Of a stretch of 64,000 bases of DNA, positions 9,601 through 18,630 are shown piece by piece. A model generated the notes under the pieces. The model saw only the letters and a list, made by a program, of their open reading frames with translations. It ran no database searches and was not told the DNA's origin. Within the stretch, counting starts at the first letter, position 1; each line of letters begins with the position of its first letter. The DNA is taken from positions 171,413,624 through 171,477,623 of the forward strand of contig JAVHZZ010000006.1 of the NCBI GenBank assembly GCA_036250195.1. The letters are read 5' to 3'. The translations under genes and the position numbers were made by a program. Source of the DNA: Mixophyes australis (lineage: Eukaryota > Chordata > Amphibia > Anura > Limnodynastidae).

Positions 9601-10182
9601 TTTCCAGTTATACAAGTCATAAATCCTGTAACTTACAAATTACTCCTTCCCCCCTCTCTGAGAGTCCACAATTCCTTCCATGTCTCTCTACTAAAACCTT
9701 TGGTGCTCAACAGATTCTCCCGCAAGACCTCTCCTCCGCAACCTCTTGTTACCACCACCGGTGATGAGTATGAGATCAGCCACATTCTGGATACTCGTAG
9801 CACCCATGGACGTCCCCAGTACCTGGTTCACTGGAAAGGTTTCGGACCCGAGGAACGATCGTGGGTATTTAAGGAGGATCTTCATGCCCCTCGTCTCCTG
9901 GCCAAGTTCATCAAGAAACTATCCTCAAGGCCTGCACCTCTTCGATGGAGAGAGGGGGGGGTACTGTCAGACGCCGTCCCGCACTCTTACCTGGTGCCGG
10001 GACGGACGTCTTCTCGATCCCCGCTCGTCCCGTTGCTAGGCAACGGGACGTCACTTCCGGCCACAGGAGCCCAGGCGCATGCGCCCGAACATCGCGTCTC
10101 GTTGCTAGGCAACGGAGACGCTTGCCAGCAGTTCCTGTCGGCGGTCAGATCAGCTGACCGCCGAGCTCCACTCCACCAATGA
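6643..10182 (+). CDS. pol: Pol of the chromovirus: protease, RT, RNase H, integrase, chromodomain
   Basis: An unbroken -1 frame follows the slippery site. Numbering is from the first methionine (base 6727). Protease D-S-G is at 19-21. RT palm carries Y-L-D-D at 338-341 with P-F-G-L-C-N-A-P upstream. RNase H has its first Asp near 488. The integrase HHCC zinc domain spans about 655-695, and its DDE triad is D725, D785 and E821 (D-x35-E). A GPF-type module follows. A chromodomain spans about 1013-1062 (E-Y-E-I-S-H-I-L-D, then W-K-G-F, then S-W-V). It should steer integration through chromatin marks. All catalytic residues I can check are present. The frame runs about 73 codons into the 3' LTR before its stop. 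Confidence 0.96.
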   Translation, partial: RTILVGDREAVLGVRFSTPFSTSNPDFLMTITLDSPSGPFLTSAFVDSGAAGNFISATLASQLQIPIPDLPQPLFLTAVDGNRVSNGSISKVTASVRLTVGVLHSELIEFLVLPQSINSVILGLPWLRLHAPQFDWSLAQVSSWGPQCHKKCLNWVRPKKLCISSTTLLVHSPPLEVPAPYLSFSDVFSKAASELLPPHRPWDCPIELLPGRPIPKGRIYPLSLPEDQAMSLYIAENLQRGFIRRSTSPAGAGFFFVKKKDGTLRPCIDYRQLNAITVKNRYPLPLISELFDRISGSKIFSKLDLRGAYNLIRIREGDEWKTAFCTRDGHYEYLVMPFGLCNAPAVFQSFVNEIFRDLLYNSVVVYLDDILIFSSDIITHRSHVSEVLLRLRQNRLFCKLEKCSFEVPQIPFLGYIVSGSGLKMDPEKVSAITNWPQPQSLKAIQRFIGFSNYYRQFINQFSTLIAPITTLTRRSANPKVWPPEAISAFTSLKEAFLSAPVLSQPDQERPFFLEVDASAVGVGAVLSQRSLSGTFRPCGFFSKKFSSAERNYGIGDQELLAIKLVFEEWRHLLEGARHPVTVFTDHKNLTFLREARCLNPRQARWSSFFARFDFKLTFRSGAQNSRADALSRSFNESDDAPAAEPPHILEPSSIVALTRAKTPPVGRSYLEPHLRLKALRWAHATKFAGHAGFKKSCSLLSRSYWWPTLRLDLKEFIKSCVTCAQNKIPRVHPSGLLLPLPVPDRPWTSISMDFITDLPPSEGFNTIWVIVDRFSKMAHFVPLKGLPSAPKLAQVFIKEVFRLHGCPQEIISDRGVQFISRFWRAFCKDLGINLKFSSGYHPQTNGQTERVNQDLEMFIRCFSSGNQDDWYNLLPWAEFTHNNHIHDSTISSPFFIVFGAHPILPDFSHSSAPSVPAAHSLVRDLANIWTSTKENLLKATQRYKLTADRHRRVAPIIHIGDKVWLSTRNLRLRVPSMKFAPRFIGPFPVIQVINPVTYKLLLPPSLRVHNSFHVSLLKPLVLNRFSRKTSPPQPLVTTTGDEYEISHILDTRSTHGRPQYLVHWKGFGPEERSWVFKEDLHAPRLLAKFIKKLSSRPAPLRWREGGVLSDAVPHSYLVPGRTSSRSPLVPLLGNGTSLPATGAQAHAPEHRVSLLGNGDACQQFLSAVRSADRRAPLHQ
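9947..9960 (+). other. polypurine tract
   Basis: GGAGAGAGGGGGGG, four bases (GTAC) before the 3' LTR. It is the expected RNase H-resistant primer for plus-strand synthesis. It lies within the pol reading frame. Confidence 0.88.
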
Positions 10183-10629
10183 CAGGGGTGGCGCCTCTAT
10201 TTAAACTAGATTCTGGCATCACTAGGGTGCCAGAGTATCTAGTCTCCTTACCTGTCTCTAGGCTCCCCTGTTATATATATATATATCTCCTGCCCGCCTC
10301 CTCCGGATTGACCTTTGCCTGTTTTGACGATTCTTTGGATTCTCCCTGGTTCCTGTTCCTTATCCTGGTTCTGACTCTCGGCTTCCTGACTACCCTCCTG
10401 CCTCATCCTTCTGTACCTCGTTGCCTGCACGGACTTGACCTCGGACTGTTCACATGACCTCGCTGGTGGCTACCTGGGAGAACCGCGACCGACACGTCTC
10501 AGCAGCTAAGCCCATAACTCCTTGCGGGGTTCCCTGGTGAAAACCTGGGGCGTGGATAGACTCCGCGCCTCCTTACGTAGCAGCGCTAATACCAGCAGGT
10601 AAGGCCATCCAATTACTTTGCTTGTGACA
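9965..10629 (+). repeat. 3' LTR of the chromovirus (665 bp)
   Basis: Same ends and motifs as the 5' LTR. It carries 81 bp (roughly 10428-10508) absent from the 5' LTR, bounded by CT on both sides. X-box-like, NRF1, CCAAT and TATA motifs are conserved. It also supplies the C-terminal codons and stop of pol (10180-10182). It is followed by ATTAC. Confidence 0.95.
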
Positions 10630-11849
10630 ATTACATTTGAAGATGCAGGGCAGGAGTTACCCACTTTACATATTGGAGGTGGACTTGCAGCAGTAGCCAA
10701 GCCTTACTCTTCTTTGATTGAAGAACAGAGGCATTTGGTATGGTGTACTGATGGTTCAGCGATCTTGACACAAAATGGTCAAAGTTGGACAGCTGCAGCA
10801 TATCAACCTATACATCAAATTATACTACATGAGAGTAGAGAAGGTGGATCCAGCCAGTACGCAGAATAGCAGACAACATGTGCTTTGAAGAAACAACTAG
10901 TTCTGTTGTTATCCACACTGTCAGTTGGGCAGCCTACCTGGAAGCAAAATTAGGAGGGCTTGATATATGGACTAAGCTATGGAACCAAAGTAACACACGA
11001 TCAGTCAGCATTGGACATGTAAATGCTCACACAGGCTGTGAGCAAAATCATATTGTAGACAAGTGAAAGTTTTAAAACTTTCCCCAAAAGATGAGACACA
11101 GTTATACAATCTTGGAGAGTGGGCCCACGCACAATTGGGGCATTGAGGGGTTGAAGGAACCTATTACTGGGCTAAAGCAAAGGAAATCCCTCTCACACAA
11201 ACCATGGCTAGAGATATTGTGCCAACAACCGAATCACCAAAAAGCTTTGACTGGAAATATGGGGTTTATTGCCAATGGAAAACAAGCTGGACAAGTAGGA
11301 CAGACCAACTTTATAGGGCCATTACCTACAGAGACAGGCAAGCTGCAGTATTGCTGTACAGCAGTAGATACCCACTCTGGAGTACTGCTGGTGTTACCCA
11401 CTGCTCCTGCCAACCAAGATGTCACGCTAAAGATGCTGGAGGACATTTGCACACATTATGGCACACCTTCTGAAATACAGACAATGGATCTCATTTCACT
11501 GGTGCCAGAATCAGATAGTGGACCAAAGACAAACAGGTATACTGGGTGTACCAAATTCCCTATCTTCCTCAAGCATTAAGCAGCAGGGTTAATTGAAAGA
11601 ATGAATGACTTGTTAAAGGAACAATTTAGGAGGAGAATGCCCACGCACACATTGAAGGGATACGATAGAGTCTGTAAGGATGCTGTGTAAAATATCAACG
11701 AACGTGTGATTGGTCATTGGACTCCCTTTCAGCGGTTGCTACAGCTCTCTGCACCTAGACCAACACATGCAATCACATTACTAAGTAGGGCAGATAAACA
11801 CAGTTTACCAGTGTTCATCAGAGAGAATATGACATTGTATGAAAGGCAA
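10630..11849 (+). pseudogene. endogenous retrovirus pol remnant: RNase H and integrase
   Basis: Continuation of the interrupted provirus. 10635-10870 encodes RNase H residues (L-V-W-C-T-D-G-S-A). About 11100-11250 resembles the integrase N-terminal zinc region (H-A-Q-L-G-H, then Y-Y-W-A) but the C-x2-C pair is lost. 11290-11480 encodes the integrase core (F-I-G-P-L-P, then A-V-D-T-H-S-G), where the first catalytic Asp is read as Asn. 11590-11800 resembles the integrase C-terminal part. Stops and frameshifts make it non-functional. The frame upstream of the chromovirus and the frame here are in phase once one target duplication is discounted. Confidence 0.85.
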
Positions 11850-11964
11850 ATTTACTTATTTAGTACATTCTACAAAATTATAGCTTGAATCTGATTGGCT
11901 GCTATAGATAGCATTTCCACTTTTCAAACCCGCTGGAAACTCACAGCTTAATACATTTACCCCC
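11850..11964. repeat. half copy of the palindromic TA-type MITE
   Basis: Contains 'tagtacattctacaaaat', 'gaatctgattgg' and 'ttttcaaacccgc' in the order of the right half of the palindromic element seen intact at 18396-18571. It ends in 'acatttacccc'. The left half is missing. Confidence 0.7.
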
Positions 11965-13132
11965 TAAAGAGGGATAATCCATTTGTCCGCATACATCGTC
12001 AGCTGATAGAAGATATTAACTTAACCGATTGTTGGATCTGCACACATTCATAAATATCTGCAGGAACTTTACCTTATATAGCTACACCTGTAACTTGGTG
12101 GAAAGTGAGGAGAGGGAAGATGAATAATTACCCAGTGCAGAAATGCAGTTCAGCGTCTTCCAACACTACTTGTATACAAGTCCATAGAATTGATAAGGAG
12201 TTATTTATTGTTGTAGAAATTGTCAATTGTACCATTTATCAAAATGAAACAACTAAATCATCTTTGCGGTATAAAGCCACACAATCATATTGGCAACAGT
12301 TGCCTAATTAAACAGCTTAAAATGATAATGGCACATGGTGTGGCGCTAATACAACAGTATCACAAGGAAGTGCAGTTGTAGACTGGTGTCCCACCAGGAA
12401 TGTTTTGAGGTTACTATGGTATGCGCAAGATATAGTAAATGGGGACAACATAAGCAACCCAAAGTTCATCAAGCATACAAAGTTTTACCTAAAGGAAGTA
12501 CAGGTACTTGTACTAGCTCGACTGTCCACTGCTACTTAGATACGAGACTACATTGATATAAAATCTATGCCACACCATATGATGGAGAAAAGACAACACA
12601 GTCAAGATTTCATTTATCAGCCTTGGTATAGCAAGCTGGGACACTCTTCGTCCATATTTGGGGGTATTGGGTAAAATATGCACCAATTAGCTTTTGCTAG
12701 GTTATTTAATAATATAACTATTGACATATTGGACATCACACAGGTTTTAAGTGACACTTTGCAATTTCATGCTAAAGTGTTAAACTAGTATAGATTGGTA
12801 TTGAATAACCTAACAGCAGCACAAGGGTTTTTTTGTCAAATAATAGGCTCTGTCTGCTTTAGCTATATCTCTGATAATTGTATTCATTTAATTGTAGGAC
12901 ATGTACTCAAAGTTAAACAATTAAAATAAGAATTTAACAAGAAATTTAATCAGCCTGAACAAGATCTAGATGGTAGTTGGTCAGGTGGTTAAGTCCTTCC
13001 AGTTGGTTCATTGGATGGAAAGGATGGTTAGGGGGACCCTTACACAGTATTTGATATATTACAGCATTTTTGCAATCTGGAAAATTGATATTTTGTATTC
13101 TTGATAAATATTGTATCACAGAGGTGTTGTCA
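11965..13132 (+). pseudogene. endogenous retrovirus env remnant
   Basis: Plus-strand pieces in several frames look like a decayed envelope gene. 12320-12660 holds N-G-T-W-C-G and other surface-subunit-like fragments. 12780-12900 resembles a transmembrane subunit: N-N-L-T-A-A-Q-G, then C-x6-C-F where retroviruses usually have C-x6-C-C. A hydrophobic run follows near 13050-13120, ending in two cysteines, like a membrane anchor and short tail. It is full of stops and cannot encode a working protein. The provirus 3' LTR is not recognised. The hAT element at 13141 lands just after it. Confidence 0.65.
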
Positions 13133-13790
13133 TTTAAAATTAGAGATGCTCACTGACCCCCGTGTTTTGGTTTTGGTTTTGTTTGGTTTTGTTTTGCTAT
13201 TTTGTTCAAAAAACAATGTTTTTGGTCATAAAATAACCAAATTTAGTGCTCCACCTGTTTCTTAGAAAAGTAATGTGGTTGTAAAGCTAATAAATTATCA
13301 AAAAAACAGTTTAATTCCTGGTAGGCCTTCATTAATTCTACACACAAACCAGATTGTCTTCCTCTCCATCTATGCATATTGGCAATGTAACCATCGTCTT
13401 TGGATGTATATTACACCCTACACTTATAATTAAATATGTAAAGAAATGGACAAAGGCAGTTTGGTTTCTGTCTCTCTAGGCCCCCCTCCAATTGTAGAAA
13501 ATACTCAAAAATTCAGCCGTTATAGACTGTACAATATTAATTGAAATGGAGAAAGCTAGTTTGTTTTCTGTCTCTCTAGGCCCCCCTCCACTTGTATACA
13601 ATACCAAAAAATTCAGCCGTTATAGACTGTACAATATTAATTGAAATGGACAAAGCCAGTTTGGGGTCACTCTGTGTATGACACCCTACCCTTAAGGAGA
13701 AATGATCCAAACAGTAGCCTTTCAAGACGGTACGTGATATGGAAATGCCCCAAGTCCCTTTCCTCTTTGGGGGTAGATTGCACCCTACAC

Positions 13791-16700
13791 TTAAAAATAA
13801 AGTTTTAAAAAGATGCTATCATCATCATCTTTAGCTTCATCCTCACCCTCATCAGTGTGTACGTCATCATCACAGACTATAAATTCATCGCTGCTTGAAT
13901 CCGCCATTAGAGAACAGTCAGTACTTGGATGTCTTGGATGGTGAACGCCTTCCTCGTGGAAGATGCAGTTCATTTTTATAAACATAATTTTCTCCACATT
14001 TTTGGGAAGTGACCTTCTACGGCGATCACTGACTAAGTTCCCTGCTGTGCTGAACACTCGTTCGGAGTACACACTGGAGGGTGGGCTGCTTAAGTATTGC
14101 AAAGCAAGTTTGTACATGGGTTTCCTAATTGCCTGCTTTTCTTCCCAGTAAGGAAAGGGACTGTCTGACATTTCCATATCAATTATCTCTTGAAAATAAT
14201 CCTCCACCATCCTTTGCATGTTAATACTCATATTGGATAGAGTTATGGGCAAAGGCACACATTTTTTAGAAAAATCCTTCAAACCAACCCAGATGTTAAA
14301 CTGTTCTGGTCTGCCCTTTGCGTCTTCCCTGCTTCTTTTTTGAAAATTCAATATTTTACGAGCAGAAGCTGCTTGAGAAACTGAAGGAGGACACGTCGTC
14401 AAGCCATGGCCTAGTTCAGCGGACAACTTGCTGAGCAATAGCTCCTTGCAAAAGTTCACATCTCGTTCATTTTGAAGCAAAGACTCAATGTAGGTCTTAA
14501 ACCTTGGATCAAGCACAGTGGCCAAAATGCACTGATCCGAGTTCAAGATCTTAATAACTCGAGGATCATTGTGAAGCGAATTAAATACTTGATCTACAAG
14601 GCCAACATACTTTGCTGAATTGCTTGCTTTCATCTCCTCCTTCAGTTTCTCAAGCTGCTTTTCCAATAGTCTAATTAAAGGAATGACTTGGCTTTAACTA
14701 GCAGAATCTGAACTCAGTTCACACGTCACAACTTCAAATGGTTTCAGCACCTTGCACAGCACTGAAAGGATTCAAACTGTGCAAGAGTGAAATACATGCC
14801 CCCTCCTTTCCCAATGTCATGGCTTGTGCAATATGCTTGGATGGCTTTGTGCTGTTCCTCCATCCTCTGAAGCATGTACAGGGTGGAATTCCACCTAGTT
14901 ACCACCTCTTGCTTAAGTTGGTGGGAGGGCAAGTTAAACTGCTCTTGGAGCTGCTGCAATCTCTTACATGCTGTGGCAAAATGCCTGAAATAGCCTGAAA
15001 TTTTACGGGCCACCAAAAGCTTCTCCTGCACCTCACGGTTATTTCGAAGGAAGCTCTGCACCACCAAGTTGATGGTGTGAGCAAAACAGGGAATTTGATG
15101 GAAATCACTCAGCTGTAATGCTCGCACTATATTGTTGGCGTTATCAGAAATGACATATCCTGGGGAGAGTCCAAGTGGTATAAGCCATGTATCAATCACA
15201 TCTCTTAGTTTGCGTAACAAATTGTCAGCTGTATGCCTGTTAGTGAAGCCGGTGATACAAAGAGTGGCCTGCCTGTGACAAATGTTACGTAGTGGTGTAC
15301 ATGCTGCTGCTGTTCCTGCTGGTGAAGGTGAATGACCAACCCAGTGGGCTGTCACAGTCATATAGTCTTTGGTTTGACCACTTCTACTTGTCCACATATC
15401 TGTGGTTAAGTGGACAGTGGGCAGAATGGTATTTTTCAGCGCAATCTCTACATTTGTACACACTTTTTGGTATAGTTGTGGAATAGCTTTACGGGGAAAA
15501 ATGGTGTCGCAATGGAATTCTGTAACGCGGACACAAAACCTCAATTAACTGTGAAAAACCAGCTGCGTTTATTGTGGATATTGGACGCAGATCTAACACT
15601 AACATGGCAGCCATGGCGTCTGTGATTCTCTTGGCAACTGGGTGACTGCTGTCATATTTGCTTCCCCTAGCAAACAATTGTTTCACAGTTAATTGTTGAG
15701 ATGTAGGACCGCTCTTTTTCTTGGCCTTCCTCTGGGCTGACGATTCACTCCCAGCAGTAGCAACAGCAGCAGCATAGGACTAACACTTTCTTCAGAGGAA
15801 TCAATAATAGTGCAGGAGTCATTCAGCCTTAATAAGTGGGATGCAGGGCTAACTCCGAGCGCTACTGAGGATATTGATGAGGATGGTGTGGTGGGTGTAT
15901 TTTGTAGCCGTCGGGATGTCTGTTAGCGGAGGGTCCTAGCTGATGATAGAGTGCTTGTAATTTTTTTGGAAGAACTTTCAGCTTTTCCCAACACTTTGCC
16001 ATGAACTCTCGTCAAATGGTGTAACATAGACGAGGTTCCAAGATGGTTAAGGTCCCTCCCTCGACTGACTGTGGCTTGACATACACTACAAATGGCTATA
16101 CAATTGTTGTCTGGATTGGGGTAGAAATAATTCCATACATAAGAAGTGGATTTTTTTGTTTTATGGCCAGGCATGACAATTACCTTTTTCTTGTCACATG
16201 CCAGAACTGCAGCCACTGATGCAGGACTTACACAAACAACCTCATCAACATCCTCAATAGTGCCCTCATCCTCCTCTAATTCTAAAGTGGAATCCTCAAT
16301 TTGTATATCACCGGCTACACTCGGGCTGTTCAGGCACACATCAGCAGAACTGCTGAAAGGCCCCATTTTTATGGGTACACTAACAGAATGCTCACGATTA
16401 GACATCCCACTGTTGGATGGACTCTCCACAGGGATTGGTGTAATTTCTGATTCAGAGCATACATTATCCTCTAATGTCTTACTGTTATTTTTCAGCTCTG
16501 CTTTGACGCGTAACAGTAGTTGTGCACCACTTGTAGACTCCAAATTACTTGGTCTTGCTTGGTCACGAGTGACCGTACAAGAAGAAGGCTCGGTAACATT
16601 TTTGGATCTGCCACTAATAGAGAAAGGTGAAGGCCTCATTCTCTCTTTGCCACTGCGTGTGTAGAATGGCATATTGGTAATTTTTTTTTTATCGGCACTT

Positions 16701-16897
16701 AACTTTTCCTCAGTTACACTCCTTTTTCGCTTCAACACGGTAAAAAAAATTTTGGTGTGTGTTTTTTTGCCTGATTTCAAAAGACTATGTAGTTTGACAT
16801 CGCCTTTCCCAGATGACGTACTGGGAACACTACCATCAGGACTGGTGACAGAACCTGGTTGCTGATTCTGCTCATATGTAGACTGCTTTGAATCCAT
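13791..16897 (-). pseudogene. hAT transposase with BED zinc finger, frame-broken
   Basis: Read from 16897 downward. 16897-15923 (324 codons) starts M-D-S-K-Q-S-T-Y-E and ends with a BED finger (Y-V-W-N-Y-F, then C-S-V-C, then H-H-L-T-R-V-H). 15686-15520 continues in another frame. 15544-14744 holds the RNase H-like core (T-T-D-M-W-T-S, then V-I-S-D-N-A-N-N-I). 14666-13791 ends with the hAT C-terminal dimerisation motif (Y-L-S-S-P-P-S-S, then S-E-R-V-F-S-T-A-G). At least three frameshifts make it a pseudogene. An intact protein would cut and paste elements with TAGAGATG ends. Confidence 0.9.
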
Positions 16898-18299
16898 TTT
16901 AATGAGGCCAAAGCACTTGTAGTGCTAAATATTGTTTTAGATACTGCTGACAAATATGACTTTTGACAGCCAGAAAAATTACAGTAAAACACTGGGGAAT
17001 ATGGGACACCCCAAAAGCACTTGTAGTCAGTGTCGGACTGGGGCATGAAGGGCCCACCGGGGGACTGCAACACTAGGGGCCCACCAGAGGTGGTGTGGCC
17101 AGCCATCATAGAGGTGAGATCAGACACTTGAGGGGGAGTGGTCAGCCCACGAAGGACAGCTAGCACCATAGTGTAGTATATAAAGAATGCACTGTGTATA
17201 TAAAGAGTACACAGTCTTGACCTGCCCCTTAGATTGGGCAGAACAGTTACCAAAAATCAGGATTGTCCCACTAGACTCAGAACATTTGACAGACTGTCCT
17301 ACCTGTTCTTGTCACCACATGTGGCTGCTGGCTTCTTTAGTTGCGGCTTGTCTGGATCCTGGAATGTTGGGGGCCCTATTTGGAAAAAAAAGTGTACATT
17401 AAGAAAATTCTAACCAGCCCCCACGTTAAATCAATATGACCCTCAATTAATACTTAGGCCTTCCTTCAGCCCCAACATTAAAGTAATAGTATTCCCATTT
17501 AATAAATAAGCCTGTTTCCCTCCCTCCAGACAGCCCCAGCAATAAATTAATACCATTCACGTATAATAAATATACTTATTTCCCGCAACCGTCACTGCCA
17601 TTAAATAATTCATATTCACATTTAATAGAACTCATGCTCCTCAAACTCAGCCCTGCATTCAATTATTGGCCCCCAAACCACGCCATCTTAAATTATTAGT
17701 CCCCACTATAAAATTAAATTGCCCCACCATCACCCCACAAACAAAATAGCACCCATTAGTTAGCCACAACCTACCACACACACATTACATTACCACAAGC
17801 CCGTTGTGACCCTTCATCACCATGCTGTGTCTCCTTATGATCACACTGCGCCCTCTATGCTGCTTTTGCTCCCCCCTTCTCCTGGCCCCCCTTCATCACC
17901 CTGTGCCATGCTGCTTTGGTCCCCCTTCATCACACTCTGACATGCTACATTGGCCCCCCTTCATCACACTCTGACATGCTGCTTTTGCTCCCCCTTCACA
18001 CTGTGCCTCATCTCACATGCCCTTATTTCCTTATCTCACATGCCACATTTCTTTCTTTCCCCTATCCAATGTCCTTATTTATCCATATCACTGCACTTGT
18101 ATTCCCTTATAAAATGAGGCTCATTGGCATAATATTTGGTTTTTTCCACTGGTAACAAAATGTTAGACTTTCTAAAACAGGCTCACTTAACAGTAATTTT
18201 CTGCAATGAAGACTGCTGAGACATTAGAATATGTGAAAAACTGTGGCTCAACAGGTTGTAAAATGAATACATAAAAAAAAAAGTACAAATAGTACTGGC

Positions 18300-18630
18300 A
18301 AAAATTGTGGGTTTGAAAATGTGGAGATGTTGCCTATAGCAACCAATCAGATTCTAGCTGTCATTTATTTAGTACATTCTACAAAATGACAGCTAGGGGT
18401 ATATTTACTAAGCTGCGGGTTTGAAAAAGTGGGGATGTTGCCTATAGCAACCAATCAGATTCTAGCTGTCATTTTGTAGAAGGTACTAAATAAATGAAAG
18501 CTAGAATCTGATTGGTTGCTATAGGCAACATCCCCACTTTTTCAAACCCGCAGCTTAGTAAATCTAGCCCCTAGAATCTGATTGGTTGCTATAGGTAACA
18601 TCTCCACCTGCAGATTAGTAAATATACCCC
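18300..18630. mobile_element. palindromic MITE, outer copy, split by another copy of itself
   Basis: The left part (18300-18395) and right part (18572-18630) form one copy of the 'caaccaatcagattctagct' palindrome, ending in 'aaatatacccc'. The inner copy sits at the centre of the TA in 'cagcta|gaatctg'. The left tip is diverged. Confidence 0.8.
18396..18571. mobile_element. palindromic MITE, inner copy (176 bp)
   Basis: Starts GGGGTATATTTACTAAGCTG and ends with the complement of that end. The two arms are near-perfect inverted repeats over most of the length. It is flanked by TA on both sides, which fits a Tc1/mariner-type 2-bp duplication. Further copies lie at 24945-25118 and 59188-59363, and a half copy at 11850-11964. 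Confidence 0.85.

Larger units (their letters stand above)
5099..10629 (+). mobile_element. complete, young Ty3/gypsy chromovirus (Tf1/sushi type), 5,531 bp
   Basis: The element has LTRs at 5099-5682 and 9965-10629 with ends TGTCA...TGACA. The 5-bp target duplication ATTAC (5094-5098 and 10630-10634) is exact. Inside are a primer-binding site, intact gag, a -1 frameshift signal, intact pol with a C-terminal chromodomain, and a polypurine tract. Over the shared 584 bp I count one LTR substitution (C/T at the hairpin near 5346) plus an 81-bp indel, which means a recent insertion. It interrupts the older retroviral pol. Gag and pol residues place it with the sushi-ichi-like chromoviruses of fish and amphibians. 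Confidence 0.96.

Noticed and set aside
10179..10457. Frame in the 3' LTR, also present in the 5' LTR at 5313-5570
   Set aside because: It overlaps the LTR transcription region, is identical in both LTRs and has no family features.
842..13132. One provirus running from the protease-like box at 880 to env at 13132
   Set aside because: A host exon with good splice sites lies between at 1699-1784, so the box belongs to a different insertion or is chance.
16146..16664. 172-codon plus-strand frame
   Set aside because: Antisense shadow of the hAT transposase N-terminal frame.
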